64,000 nucleotides of DNA from Bacillota bacterium (GCA_023444095.1 JAEZRP010000040.1:169211-233210); one strand, 5' to 3'. Counted from the first letter of the stretch, positions 43,778 to 52,642 are shown. The notes: a model not told the origin generated them from the sequence alone. Numbers and translations are program-made.

Positions 43778-44821
43778 ATGGGTGAAAACAAGCGTATACT
43801 CGAGGTAAAAAACCTGCGCACGTACTTCCGGCTGTACGAGGGCGTCGTGCATGCGGTAGACGGCGTGGACATGTCGATCGACGAGGGCACCACGCTTGGC
43901 ATCATTGGCGAGAGCGGCAGCGGAAAGTCCGTGACGGCGCAGTCGATCATGCGCATCGTGCCCACGCCGCCCGGGCGAATCGAATCGGGCGAGATCCTTC
44001 TGTACAGAAAGGACGGCTCGGTGGTGGACGTAACCAAAATAAGCGACGACAGCGCCGAGATGCGCGCGATCCGCGGGCGCGAGATCGCCATGATCTTTCA
44101 GGAGCCCATGCGCTCGTTCGGCCCGGTGCACAGCATCGGTGCCCAGATCGCGGAGGCGGTGCGCATTCACAATCCGGGCGTGTCAAAGCGGGAAGCGCGC
44201 AATCGCGCCATCGAAATGCTGGGCCGGGTGGGCATTCCGCATCCCGAAAAGCGCATCGACGGCTACCCCCACCAGTTCAGCGGCGGCATGCTCCAGCGTG
44301 CGATGATCGCCATGGCGCTGAGTTGCTCGCCGCGCATGCTGATCGCCGACGAGCCCACGACCGCCGTCGACGTTACGATTCAGGCGCAGCTTCTGGAACT
44401 GCTGGCGCGGCTGCGCGACGAGACCAAAATGGCGATGATCCTGATCACCCACAATCTGGCCGTGGTTTCGGAAATGGCAGACCGCATCATGGTCATGTAC
44501 ATGGGCCGGTCGGTAGAGGAGGCCTCGGCGCGCGAGCTGTTCGAGAATCCGATGCACCCGTACACCCGCGCGCTGTGGCGGTCGATCCCCAGCATCGACG
44601 GCGAGCTCCGAAAGCTCAACCCCATCGAGGGCTCCATCCCCAGCCCCTACGACATCCCCTGCACCTGTTACTTCTATAACCGGTGCACCGAGCGCACTGA
44701 CGGCCTGTGCGAGTGCCATTCGAACCCGCCCATGGTCGAGGTCTCGCTTGGCCACAAGGTGGCGTGCTGGCGGTACGCCGATCCGTCGGTCGAATGGGAG
44801 GAGGCGTCCACGAATGTCTGA
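43778..44821 (+). CDS. dppD: ABC transporter ATPase (DppD-like)
   Basis: 347 residues: Walker A GESGSGKSV, signature FSGGMLQR, Walker B MLIADEPTTAVD, and the C-terminal extension with IPSPYDIPCTCYFYNRC, CECH and KVACWRY. The start at 43778 is behind GAGGTGAGG. Its end overlaps the second ATPase gene by eight bases. Confidence 0.92.
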   Translation: MGENKRILEVKNLRTYFRLYEGVVHAVDGVDMSIDEGTTLGIIGESGSGKSVTAQSIMRIVPTPPGRIESGEILLYRKDGSVVDVTKISDDSAEMRAIRGREIAMIFQEPMRSFGPVHSIGAQIAEAVRIHNPGVSKREARNRAIEMLGRVGIPHPEKRIDGYPHQFSGGMLQRAMIAMALSCSPRMLIADEPTTAVDVTIQAQLLELLARLRDETKMAMILITHNLAVVSEMADRIMVMYMGRSVEEASARELFENPMHPYTRALWRSIPSIDGELRKLNPIEGSIPSPYDIPCTCYFYNRCTERTDGLCECHSNPPMVEVSLGHKVACWRYADPSVEWEEASTNV

Positions 44822-45833
44822 AGCCGTCCACCAGGAAAAGCTGCTGGAAGTCAAGGGCCTCAAGCAGTACTTCGCGATCAACCGGGGCCTTTTGCGCAAG
44901 AACGTGGGCTACATCAAGGCGGTCGACAATCTCGATCTGACCGTTCACAAGGGCGAGACCATCGGCCTCGTGGGCGAGAGCGGATGCGGAAAGACCACGC
45001 TGGGCAGGTCGATCCTGCGGCTCCACGAGCCCTTCGAGGGGAAGGTGATCTTTTACAGGGACGGCAAGGCCGTGTCGATCCTGGATCTGGAGCGCGAGGA
45101 GCTGCGCAAATTCCGCAGGCACATGCAGTTGATCTTCCAGGACCCGTATTCCTCGCTCAACTCCCGCATGACGATCCTCGAAACGGTGTCCGAGCCGCTC
45201 CTGGTGCACAAGGTGTGCAAGGGCCGGGCGCTCGAGGACCGGGTGGCGGAGATGCTGGATCTGGTGGGACTCAAGCCCGAATACATGCGCCGCTACCCCC
45301 ACAGCTTCAGCGGCGGACAGCGCCAACGCATCTGCATCGCCCGTGCGCTGATTTTGAACCCGGAGCTGGTCATTGCCGACGAGGCGGTGTCGGCGCTGGA
45401 CGTTTCCATCCAGGCGCAGATCCTGAACCTGCTCAAGAAGATGCAGCAGAAGCTGGGCCTGACGTACATATTCATCAGCCACGACCTGGGCGTGGTCCGC
45501 TACGTCAGCGACCGCATCGCCATGATGTACGTCGGCAAGATGGTCGAGATGGCCAGCACGGACGAACTCCTCTCCCACCCCATGCACCCCTATACGGAAT
45601 CGCTGCTTTCCGCGGTGCCTAAGGTGGATTTCGACAAGCAGCGCAAGCGGATTCTGCTCTCCGGCGAGGCGCCCGACCCGTCGAATCTGCCCGGCGGATG
45701 CGTGTTTCACGAGCGCTGCCACTATACGGTCGAAGAATGCGCGCATGTGGAGCCCCGCACCATCGAAGCCTCTCCCGGGCACTTCGTGAAATGCCACCGC
45801 GCCCAGGAACTCCAGCTGCAGGGCATCCGCTAG
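44814..45833 (+). CDS. dppF: ABC transporter ATPase (DppF-like)
   Basis: 339 residues: Walker A GESGCGKTT, signature FSGGQRQR, Walker B VIADEAVSALD (Ala-Val where Pro-Thr is usual), H-loop SHD, and a C-terminal extension with GGCVFHERC, VEEC and KCHR. Unlike the short DppF-like protein of cassette 1 it keeps the full extension. The N-terminal LKQYFAINRGLLRKNVGYIKAVD is typical of DppF. Confidence 0.92.
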   Translation: MSEAVHQEKLLEVKGLKQYFAINRGLLRKNVGYIKAVDNLDLTVHKGETIGLVGESGCGKTTLGRSILRLHEPFEGKVIFYRDGKAVSILDLEREELRKFRRHMQLIFQDPYSSLNSRMTILETVSEPLLVHKVCKGRALEDRVAEMLDLVGLKPEYMRRYPHSFSGGQRQRICIARALILNPELVIADEAVSALDVSIQAQILNLLKKMQQKLGLTYIFISHDLGVVRYVSDRIAMMYVGKMVEMASTDELLSHPMHPYTESLLSAVPKVDFDKQRKRILLSGEAPDPSNLPGGCVFHERCHYTVEECAHVEPRTIEASPGHFVKCHRAQELQLQGIR

Positions 45834-45854
45834 CCGCTTCATGGAGGGATCGGA

Positions 45855-46238
45855 TTGAAAGAAATACTGTTCAGCTTCGCGCTGATGATCGTGGGGATCG
45901 CAGCCATCGTGATGGGCGGCGCGAAGTACAGCCAGTGGCTGTTATCGCGCATGGTCGGAAGCCGGCTCGTCGAGGCCCAGTCGATCCTCGAAACCGGAAG
46001 GCCGCCCGAAAACTGGCGGCGCGCGTGGCGGCGCGCTCATTGGTGGGTGCGCAATCCGGCGAAGCGCGCGCTGCACATCGCGGCCAACGACATCAACCAC
46101 CTGACGCGGCTGATGCGCCTGTTGGAGTCGTCCCCCGCCTTCGACGACGCGGACGTGCGGGAAGCCATGCTGGACGGACTGGAAGCCATCCAACAGGAAT
46201 GGCACCGGACCTACCAAAAGATGCTCGGTGCCGGATAG
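45855..46238 (+). CDS. Small membrane-anchored protein of unknown function
   Basis: 127 residues that I do not recognise. An N-terminal membrane helix (about residues 5-23) is followed by a basic, Trp-rich segment (ENWRRAWRRAHWWVRN) and then a mostly helical part. TTG serves as the start, seven bases after GGAGGG. It lies between dppF and a URO-D-like gene of the same operon (22-bp spacing on each side), so it is probably an accessory factor of that cassette. No close family could be named. Confidence 0.65.
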   Translation: MKEILFSFALMIVGIAAIVMGGAKYSQWLLSRMVGSRLVEAQSILETGRPPENWRRAWRRAHWWVRNPAKRALHIAANDINHLTRLMRLLESSPAFDDADVREAMLDGLEAIQQEWHRTYQKMLGAG

Positions 46239-46259
46239 CGCCCGAAAGGAGGGACTCCC

Positions 46260-47516
46260 ATGGATTCTCCGGCTTCGGGCGAGCGGGAATATCTGCGCGC
46301 ACTCGCGCGGCAGGTACTGGAATATGCGCAAAGCCCTCAGATGCGCGCGCGCGAGGCGCTGTGGTACCGCCACAACGCACGCAAAGGCGAGCGGCCGATG
46401 GTGGTGATGGAGCTGAACACCTTCGCGCCCGATATTATGCCCCCGCTCCAATGCGAGAGCGAGCTCGGCAAGCTCATTGAGTACCATCTCCAGGAAAAGC
46501 TTGTAAACGAGCGCCTGATCAAAGACGACAAGGTGATTTCTCCCTTCTTCGACGTGCCGTGGCAGATCCATCTGAACCATCACGGCCTCACGATCCGCCG
46601 CGTGCATGCCAAGGACAGCCAGGGGCGGTCGTTGGGCTTTGCCGACGAGCACGTCCTCCGCGAACTGCCGCGTGACCTTGAAAAACTGCGGCCGTCGGAA
46701 TACTGGGTGGACCGCGCGGCCACGGCAAGGATCGACGAACAGGTGATGGACCTGATCGGCGACATCCTGCCGGTGCGCCGGGTCAACAGGAGCCTCGATT
46801 GGCACCCGGCTCCCTCGATGCACGCCGTGCACATGATGGGGCTCGAGGCGCTGATGGTTGCGATGATCGACGAGCCCGAGGCGGTGACCGAACTCTACCG
46901 GCTGATCACCGACGACATCCTGCGCTATGTCGACTGGCAGGCGTCCGAGGGGCTTCTGGTGCTGAACAACAGAAACGACTATGCGGGCGCGGGCAGCTAC
47001 GGCTTTACAGACGAGCTCCCTACGGGATGCCGCGAGACGGGGCGCGTCCTCCCCCGCGATCTGTGGGGCAACATGAACTCGCAGGAGACCGTTTGCATTT
47101 CCCCCGCCATGTATGAGGAGCTGGTCGCTCCCCATTACAGGCGCATCGCCGACCATTTTGGGCTGATGTACTACGGCTGCTGCGAGCCGGTACACGCCAT
47201 CTATGCCCGGTCGCTTGCTTCGATTCCCAACCTTCGCAAGGTTTCGGTCTCGCCCTGGTGCGATCAGGCGGTGATGGGCGAAATGCTGGCGGGCAGCCGG
47301 GTAATCTTCTCCCGCAAGCCCAGCCCCAACTACGTCGGAGTCGGCGCCCGGCTGGACGAGGACGCGTTCCGCGCGCACGTCAAGGAGACGCTGCGTGCCG
47401 CGCGGCGATGCAAGCTGGAGTTCATATGCCGCGACATCTACGCGCTGAACGGCGACCCGACCAAGCCCGGGCAAGCGGTCGGGATCATTCGCGCGTGCAT
47501 TGATTCCATCTGGTAA
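46260..47516 (+). CDS. Large URO-D superfamily-like protein D
   Basis: 418 residues, the longest of the set. The C-terminal half carries SPAMYEELVAPHYRRIADHFG, GLMYYGCCEPVHAIY and RKVSVSPWCDQ, which resembles a widely spread group annotated as uroporphyrinogen decarboxylase-like. Cys307-Cys308-Glu309 lies where MtaA-type proteins have zinc ligands; a further Cys278 and Cys in SPWCDQ are present. HemE motifs are absent. GAAAGGAGGG precedes the start and a strong terminator follows, so it closes the cassette 2 operon. Function unknown; a metal-dependent methyl or C1 transfer is a reasonable guess. Confidence 0.7.
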   Translation: MDSPASGEREYLRALARQVLEYAQSPQMRAREALWYRHNARKGERPMVVMELNTFAPDIMPPLQCESELGKLIEYHLQEKLVNERLIKDDKVISPFFDVPWQIHLNHHGLTIRRVHAKDSQGRSLGFADEHVLRELPRDLEKLRPSEYWVDRAATARIDEQVMDLIGDILPVRRVNRSLDWHPAPSMHAVHMMGLEALMVAMIDEPEAVTELYRLITDDILRYVDWQASEGLLVLNNRNDYAGAGSYGFTDELPTGCRETGRVLPRDLWGNMNSQETVCISPAMYEELVAPHYRRIADHFGLMYYGCCEPVHAIYARSLASIPNLRKVSVSPWCDQAVMGEMLAGSRVIFSRKPSPNYVGVGARLDEDAFRAHVKETLRAARRCKLEFICRDIYALNGDPTKPGQAVGIIRACIDSIW

Positions 47517-47520
47517 GTTC

Positions 47521-47590
47521 ATGGATGGAGTTTTTCTCCAAAGGGGATTGACCATCCGAAACACCGATGATATTGACAATCTCCATCCAT
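47521..47590. repeat. Long-range inverted repeat upstream of the terminator
   Basis: ATGGATGGAG (47521-47530) and CTCCATCCAT (47581-47590) are perfect 10-bp arms with 50 bp between them; inner GGATTGACCATCC adds more pairing options. It lies in the mRNA 3' end of cassette 2. Confidence 0.5.
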
Positions 47591-47594
47591 ACCA

Positions 47595-47628
47595 AGGGCG
47601 GGAGCAAGACTTCCCGCCCTCTTTTTTT
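47595..47628 (+). terminator. Strong Rho-independent terminator of cassette 2
   Basis: Perfect 9-bp stem AGGGCGGGA / TCCCGCCCT (47595-47603, 47612-47620), then C and seven T. Confidence 0.85.
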
Positions 47629-47637
47629 AGTTTCCTC

Positions 47638-47666
47638 TTGACAAGCGCGCTACTGCGCGATACAAT
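47638..47666 (+). promoter_or_regulatory. Promoter of the padR operon
   Basis: Consensus TTGACA (47638-47643), 17 bp, TACAAT (47661-47666); the best promoter in the window. Confidence 0.8.
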
Positions 47667-47674
47667 GTACCGGT

Positions 47675-47687
47675 AGTAAGTATTACT
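47675..47687 (+). promoter_or_regulatory. Candidate PadR operator
   Basis: Perfect palindrome AGTAA-GTA-TTACT just past the transcription start, where a bound repressor would block reading. Assignment to PadR is inferred from position. Confidence 0.45.
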
Positions 47688-47723
47688 TCATATCAGTGAT
47701 GCGAATGAGGGGTGACGTTTGTC

Positions 47724-48050
47724 TTGGATAACCTGACCGAAATGCTCAAGGGCGTGCTGGAAGGCTGCGTCCTTGAGATCATCAGCCGGGGAGATACCTA
47801 CGGCTATGAGATCACCCGGAGGCTCAATGATTTGGGCTTTACCGACGTAGTGGAAGGAACGGTGTACACAATTCTCATCCGGCTCGAGAGGAACAAACTG
47901 GTGGAAATCACCAGGAAATCCTCCGACATGGGACCGCCGCGTAAATTCTTCGCGCTCAACGACGCGGGGCGTGCGGAACTGCGGGCGTTCTGGGAGAAAT
48001 GGGATTTTGTCGCGTCGAAAATCAACCAGTTGAAGGAGAGAAGCGAATGA
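47724..48050 (+). CDS. PadR-family transcriptional regulator
   Basis: 108 residues of the PadR winged-helix type: LKGVLEGCVLEIISRGDTYGYEI, then VVEGTVYTILIRLERNKLVEI and MGPPRKFFALNDAGRAEL. The start is taken as TTG 47724, ten bases after GAGGGG, since it gives the normal LDNLTEML N-terminus; GTG 47712 is an alternative. PadR proteins of this kind usually repress their own operon and the drug exporter encoded in it. Overlaps the next gene by four bases. Confidence 0.9.
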   Translation: MDNLTEMLKGVLEGCVLEIISRGDTYGYEITRRLNDLGFTDVVEGTVYTILIRLERNKLVEITRKSSDMGPPRKFFALNDAGRAELRAFWEKWDFVASKINQLKERSE

Positions 48051-48394
48051 ACTTCTGGGAAAAAATAACAGGCAGCGACATGAACAAGGAATGGAAGGCA
48101 TTCGAGTCTCGAGCCGGAAAGCTGCCGACCGATTATCAGGCGGCATGGGAGACAATCAAAGCCAATCTTTGGTCGCACTCCGACTTAACCGGCCGAAACC
48201 TCATGCCAATTTTCGACGGCGTGCTTGGTCTGCTCGAAGAAACGGCGGCGGACGGTCAGAGCGTTCAGGACGTCTTGGGCGACGATATCAAGGGCTTCTG
48301 TTCAGCGCTGGCCGGCGAAGAAGGGGCAAAGTCCTTTCGCGACAAGTGGCGCGCGCAGCTCAACAGTCGTATCGCGAAAAAACTGGGCAAATAG
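48047..48394 (+). CDS. DUF1048 family protein 1
   Basis: 115 residues, helical, of the DUF1048 family: MNFWEKITGSDMNKEWKAFESR near the start, KLPTDYQAAWETIK, then a FDGVLGLLEETAADGQSVQDVLG stretch. Members are small cytoplasmic proteins found in PadR/ABC exporter operons; their role is unknown. AAGGAGAG precedes the start, which overlaps the padR stop. Confidence 0.8.
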   Translation: MNFWEKITGSDMNKEWKAFESRAGKLPTDYQAAWETIKANLWSHSDLTGRNLMPIFDGVLGLLEETAADGQSVQDVLGDDIKGFCSALAGEEGAKSFRDKWRAQLNSRIAKKLGK

Positions 48395-48403
48395 GAGGAC
48401 AAA

Positions 48404-48763
48404 ATGAGGATACGAGATATCATCGAAGGCAAAAAGGAGTGGCGGGCGCACGTGGCGCGCGTCAAGGCGCTCCCGCACGATTATCAGATCGTCTACCGTG
48501 AGATTCAAAAATATCTCTTTCAGGTCGGACCGGTTGCGTTAACCGAAGGGACCAATTTGCTCTCTGGGATTGTCGATCTTTTTGAAGAGGGCGCAGCCTC
48601 TGGAAAGGACGTTCTCAAAGTGACGGGCAGCGACGTGGCGACTTTCTGCGACGATCTCATCAAAGATTCGAAAACGTACGCGGATCTCTGTCAGGAGTCC
48701 GTCAACCGAGAGGTCAACAAGGCCATGAAGAAGGTTACAGATCGAGAAAAGGGAAAGGGATAA
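48404..48763 (+). CDS. DUF1048 family protein 2
   Basis: 119 residues, a paralogue of the gene before it (KEWRAHVARVKALPHDYQIVYREIQKYL aligns with its N-terminal part, and DLFEEGAASGKDVLKVTGSDV with its middle). The C-terminus is Lys-rich. Separated by only nine bases from the first copy and by four from the ATPase gene. Confidence 0.8.
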   Translation: MRIRDIIEGKKEWRAHVARVKALPHDYQIVYREIQKYLFQVGPVALTEGTNLLSGIVDLFEEGAASGKDVLKVTGSDVATFCDDLIKDSKTYADLCQESVNREVNKAMKKVTDREKGKG

Positions 48764-48767
48764 CGCG

Positions 48768-49559
48768 ATGGAAAAGGCGATCGAAGTAAAAGGGCTACAA
48801 AAGTCCTACAAGAAACTTCACGTTCTGAAGGGCGTGGACATCGAGGTGGAAAAAGGCAGCGTCTTCGCCCTCCTCGGCTCCAACGGCGCGGGCAAGACGA
48901 CGGTCGTCAAGATCCTCACCACGCTTTTGAAGCAGGACGGCGGGACTGCCACGGTAAACGGGTTCGACGTCGCGTCGAATCCCGACGGCGTGCGGCAGTC
49001 CATCAGCCTGACCGGGCAGTTCGCCGCCGTGGACGAGATTTTAACCGGGCGGGAGAACCTCGTGATGATCGCCAGATTGCGGCACATCACAAATCCGCGC
49101 GGAATCGCGGACGATCTGCTGAAGCGCTTCGGCCTGTTGAACGCCGCCGACCGCCGGGTGTCCGCCTACTCGGGCGGCATGCGCCGAAGACTCGATCTCG
49201 CCATGAGCCTGGTGGGCAAGCCGCGGCTCATTTTCCTCGACGAGCCGACCACCGGCCTCGATCCCGAGGCGCGCATCGAGGTCTGGAGGATCATCCAGGA
49301 ACTTGCGGGCGGCGGCACGACGATCTTTCTGACCACGCAATATCTGGAGGAGGCAGAACAGCTCGCCGACCGGATCGCCATCCTTCATGAAGGCAGGATT
49401 ATCGCGGGCGGCACGCTCGCGGAGCTGAAAAAGCGGATCCCGCCCGCGAAAGTGGAGTATGTGGAAAAACAGCCGACGTTGGAGGAGGTCTTCCTTGCGA
49501 TCATCGGCACCGGGACGCACGCGCGGCCCGCCGCGCGAGGCGGAAAGGAGTATGAATAA
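48768..49559 (+). CDS. ABC exporter ATPase, DrrA-type
   Basis: 263 residues: Walker A GSNGAGKTT, signature YSGGMRRR, Walker B LIFLDEPTTGLD, and TTQYLEEAEQLADRI after the H-loop position, the mark of daunorubicin-resistance-type exporters. The usual C-terminal tail after the core is short. One base separates it from the membrane partner gene. It would power export of an unknown, probably hydrophobic compound. Confidence 0.92.
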   Translation: MEKAIEVKGLQKSYKKLHVLKGVDIEVEKGSVFALLGSNGAGKTTVVKILTTLLKQDGGTATVNGFDVASNPDGVRQSISLTGQFAAVDEILTGRENLVMIARLRHITNPRGIADDLLKRFGLLNAADRRVSAYSGGMRRRLDLAMSLVGKPRLIFLDEPTTGLDPEARIEVWRIIQELAGGGTTIFLTTQYLEEAEQLADRIAILHEGRIIAGGTLAELKKRIPPAKVEYVEKQPTLEEVFLAIIGTGTHARPAARGGKEYE

Positions 49560-50330
49560 ATGAAAGCGGCGAAGAGGCACTTTTTTGGCGACATGGGCGT
49601 TATGCTTGGGCGCTCCATGCGCCATATCGCGCGAAGCATGGACACCATCATCACGGTCACCATCATTCCGATCGCGATGATGCTGCTGTTCGTCTATGTG
49701 CTCGGCGGCGCCATTCAAACCGGCGCGGACAACTATGTGAACTACCTGCTGCCCGGCATCCTGCTGATGGCGATTGCGAGCGGCATCTCCTATACGGCCT
49801 TTCGCCTGTTTACGGATCTGCAGAGGGGCATCTTCGAACGGTTCCGCTCGATGCCGATTGCGCGTTCGGCAGCGCTGTGGGGCCATGTGCTGACGTCGCT
49901 TCTGTCAAACGCAATTTCGGTCGTCGTCATCCTCCTCGTGGCGCTCATCATGGGCTTCCGCTCGTCGGCCGGGGTGCTCTCCTGGCTTGCCGCGGCCGGC
50001 ATCCTCGCGCTCGTTACACTGGCTTTGACCTGGGTCGCGGTGATTCCCGGGTTAACTGCAAAATCGGTGGACGGCGCAAGCGCCTTCTCCTATCCGCTGA
50101 TCTTCCTGCCGTTCATCAGCTCGGCCTTCGTCCCGACCGGATCGATGCCGAGGCCCGTCCGCGCCTTTGCCGAAAACCAGCCGATGACATCCATCATCGA
50201 CGCGATCCGCTCCCTGCTGGCAAATCAGCCAGCCAACAATGACATCTGGATTGCGCTCGCATGGTGTCTGGGCATTCTTGTCGTCGCGTATGCGATTGCG
50301 GTGAGGATATACCGGCGCAAGGCAGCATAA
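49560..50330 (+). CDS. ABC-2 type exporter permease, DrrB-type
   Basis: 256 residues with six predicted membrane helices and the ABC-2 family segments NYLLPGILLMAIASGISYTAF and DLQRGIFERFRSMPIARSA, then PLIFLPFISSAFVPTGSMP near the end. Partner of the ATPase just before it; last gene of the padR operon. Confidence 0.9.
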   Translation: MKAAKRHFFGDMGVMLGRSMRHIARSMDTIITVTIIPIAMMLLFVYVLGGAIQTGADNYVNYLLPGILLMAIASGISYTAFRLFTDLQRGIFERFRSMPIARSAALWGHVLTSLLSNAISVVVILLVALIMGFRSSAGVLSWLAAAGILALVTLALTWVAVIPGLTAKSVDGASAFSYPLIFLPFISSAFVPTGSMPRPVRAFAENQPMTSIIDAIRSLLANQPANNDIWIALAWCLGILVVAYAIAVRIYRRKAA

Positions 50331-50543
50331 TGCATGCCACCGGCACAGTCAAGGCGCGAATGGTCCGATCACAAGAAAGTGAATGGTTGACGATGTTCAC
50401 GTCGCACCCCGCAAGAAGGCAGCGGAATTTCCGACTGTGATGTTCATCAATCGCTTGCGGCTCTCGCGCGGCGCCCAGCTGATGTGCGGGAAAATGAGGC
50501 TGTTTTCGCTCTGAAGAGTGGGTGATCGCCGTGGACCGGCGTC

Positions 50544-50572
50544 TTGATTTCCAAAAACGACTCCGCTATAAT
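50544..50572 (+). promoter_or_regulatory. Promoter of the hydantoinase-like/MtaA-like pair
   Basis: TTGATT (50544-50549), 17 bp, TATAAT (50567-50572). A start codon at 50578 would be leaderless, which supports ATG 50611. The 200 bp upstream (50331-50543) shows no other feature. Confidence 0.7.
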
Positions 50573-50610
50573 GATGAATGACCCTCAGATACAAAACGGG
50601 CGGTGCGTTT

Positions 50611-52620
50611 ATGAAAATCGGAATCGGAATCGATACGGGCGGCACATATACCGACGCGGTGGTTTACGACTTTGAAAACAACGAGATCCTCGGGACCTCG
50701 AAGGCGCTCACGACGAGGCATGACTTATCCGTCGGCATTCTGGAAGCGCTCGACGCGCTCCCGGCGGAGCCGGTCAGAGCGGCGGAGGTCGTCGCCCTTT
50801 CGACGACGCTCGCCACGAACGCCTGCGTCGAGGACCGGGGCGGAAGCGCGAAGCTGATCTTCTTCGGGGGCGACAGCGGAACCATCGACCGATACGGGAA
50901 GGCGTATGGACTCCCTCCGGCAAGCGAAATGTACATCCAGGAGAGCTACACCAAATTCTCCGGCGAGGTGGAGCGGGAGCCGAATTGGGATTTGTTTTGC
51001 GCGAACATCGAAAATGCGTTTCATGGTCTGGAGGGCGTGGGCATTGTCGAAATGAACGCCCTAAGAAACGGCGCGGTCGTGGAGAAAAAGGCAAAGGAGC
51101 TGTTTCTGGAGAGGCATGACGTCCCCGTCGTCTGCGGGCATGAGTTGTTCAACGAATTGAATTGTCTGCAGCGCGCTTCAAGCACCCTCCTGAACGCCCG
51201 GCTTTTCCCGGTCATCCGAGAATTCATGAGCGCCATCCAGGCGGCCATGAAAGAGCGGGGGATCGGCGCCTCCGTCGTGATCGTCCGAAGCGACGGCAGC
51301 CTGATGTCCGAGGCGTTCGCGCGGATGCGGCCCATAGAAACATTGCTCTGCGGCCCCGCCGCCAGCGTCATGGGGAGCGCGTGCCTCGTGAAGGAGGAGA
51401 ACAGCATTGTCGTCGATATGGGCGGGACGACGACCGACATCGCGCTGATCAATCGCGGCGCGCCCCTCAAAACGGTCGACGGAATCCGGATCGGCAGGTG
51501 GAAAACCTTTGCGAGCGGCCTCTACATCAGAACCGTCGGCCTCGGCGGCGACAGTGCCATCCATTACGATGGGAGAAAGCTGTTTCTGGAGGATTACAGG
51601 GTCGTTCCCCTTTGCGTCGCCGCAGAAAAATACCCGCATATCGTCGATCATCTGAAGAGGCTTCTTGAAAGCGCAAGAAAACATACGAGATACCTCCATG
51701 AACATTACATACTGGTCAAGGACATCTCCGAAAACCCGCGGTATACCGGGGAGGAAAAGGCGCTCTGCGCCGCGCTGAAGCGCGGGGCACTGTCGCTCAC
51801 GGAGGCGGCGGACAGCGTGCCCGGAAGGGACATTTACAGTCTGAACGTTTCACGGCTTCTCAGGGAGGGCGTCGTTCAAGTTTGCGGGCTTACGCCGACC
51901 GACATCATGCACATCAGGGGAGACTTCAGCAGATTTTCCGCAGAAGCCTCTCTCCTCGGCGCGCAGTACGTCGCCTCAAATCTGGATCTGTCGGTTGACG
52001 AGCTGTGCGACTTCGTTTATGATGAGATCAAAAGAAAGCTCTATGTGAACATCGTCAAGGTCATGCTCGAAAACAAGGATAGGCATTATCGGAACAACGG
52101 CGTGAGCAAGGACGTCGAGCGCTTCATCAACGAAAGCTACGAGATCGCCAAGACCGGCTTTCGGCAAGAATTCCTTTCCATGAAGTTCGCCACCGACTTT
52201 GTGCTGACGGGCGTCGGCGCGCCCATTCCTATTTTCCTGAATGACGTGGCGAACATGCTGGGCACAAAAGCCGTCCTCCCCAAACATTACGAGGTCGCGA
52301 ACGCGCTGGGCGCCGTCGTCGGCAATGTGTGCGCCACGTGCGCGGTGGAAATCAGGCCGAACGCCAGTGCCGACGGGATTACCGGGTACACGGTGTTTGG
52401 GAAAACGGAGACAAGGGTTTTTGAGGAGCTCGGGCACGCGCAAGAATTCGCGATCGCGGATGCGGAGAGCGGCGCACGCGCGGAAGCGGTCAAGCGCGGC
52501 GCCAGGGGAGAGATCACCGTCTCCTGCAGGCTGGATCGGCGCGAAGGCATCGCCCGGGGTCTCGTGGTGGATCTGGGGACGAAGGCGATCGCCCAGGCCA
52601 TCGGATCCATTGGGATTTGA
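50611..52620 (+). CDS. Hydantoinase/oxoprolinase-family ATPase (HyuA-like)
   Basis: 669 residues of the ASKHA fold. Phosphate-binding motifs are IGIDTGGTYTDAVVYD at the N-terminus and VVDMGGTTTDIALINRG in the middle; STTLATNACVEDRGG and PIETLLCGPAASVMGSA are hydantoinase A marks. Family members open cyclic imides with ATP, but those next to corrinoid methyltransferase genes are thought to have another, reactivating-like role. Here the next gene is an MtaA-like protein, 22 bp away. The chosen ATG 50611 gives the normal N-terminus (MKIGIGIDTGG). Confidence 0.85.
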   Translation: MKIGIGIDTGGTYTDAVVYDFENNEILGTSKALTTRHDLSVGILEALDALPAEPVRAAEVVALSTTLATNACVEDRGGSAKLIFFGGDSGTIDRYGKAYGLPPASEMYIQESYTKFSGEVEREPNWDLFCANIENAFHGLEGVGIVEMNALRNGAVVEKKAKELFLERHDVPVVCGHELFNELNCLQRASSTLLNARLFPVIREFMSAIQAAMKERGIGASVVIVRSDGSLMSEAFARMRPIETLLCGPAASVMGSACLVKEENSIVVDMGGTTTDIALINRGAPLKTVDGIRIGRWKTFASGLYIRTVGLGGDSAIHYDGRKLFLEDYRVVPLCVAAEKYPHIVDHLKRLLESARKHTRYLHEHYILVKDISENPRYTGEEKALCAALKRGALSLTEAADSVPGRDIYSLNVSRLLREGVVQVCGLTPTDIMHIRGDFSRFSAEASLLGAQYVASNLDLSVDELCDFVYDEIKRKLYVNIVKVMLENKDRHYRNNGVSKDVERFINESYEIAKTGFRQEFLSMKFATDFVLTGVGAPIPIFLNDVANMLGTKAVLPKHYEVANALGAVVGNVCATCAVEIRPNASADGITGYTVFGKTETRVFEELGHAQEFAIADAESGARAEAVKRGARGEITVSCRLDRREGIARGLVVDLGTKAIAQAIGSIGI

Positions 52621-52642
52621 CGGGCGGGAAGGGAGGGTCCGA

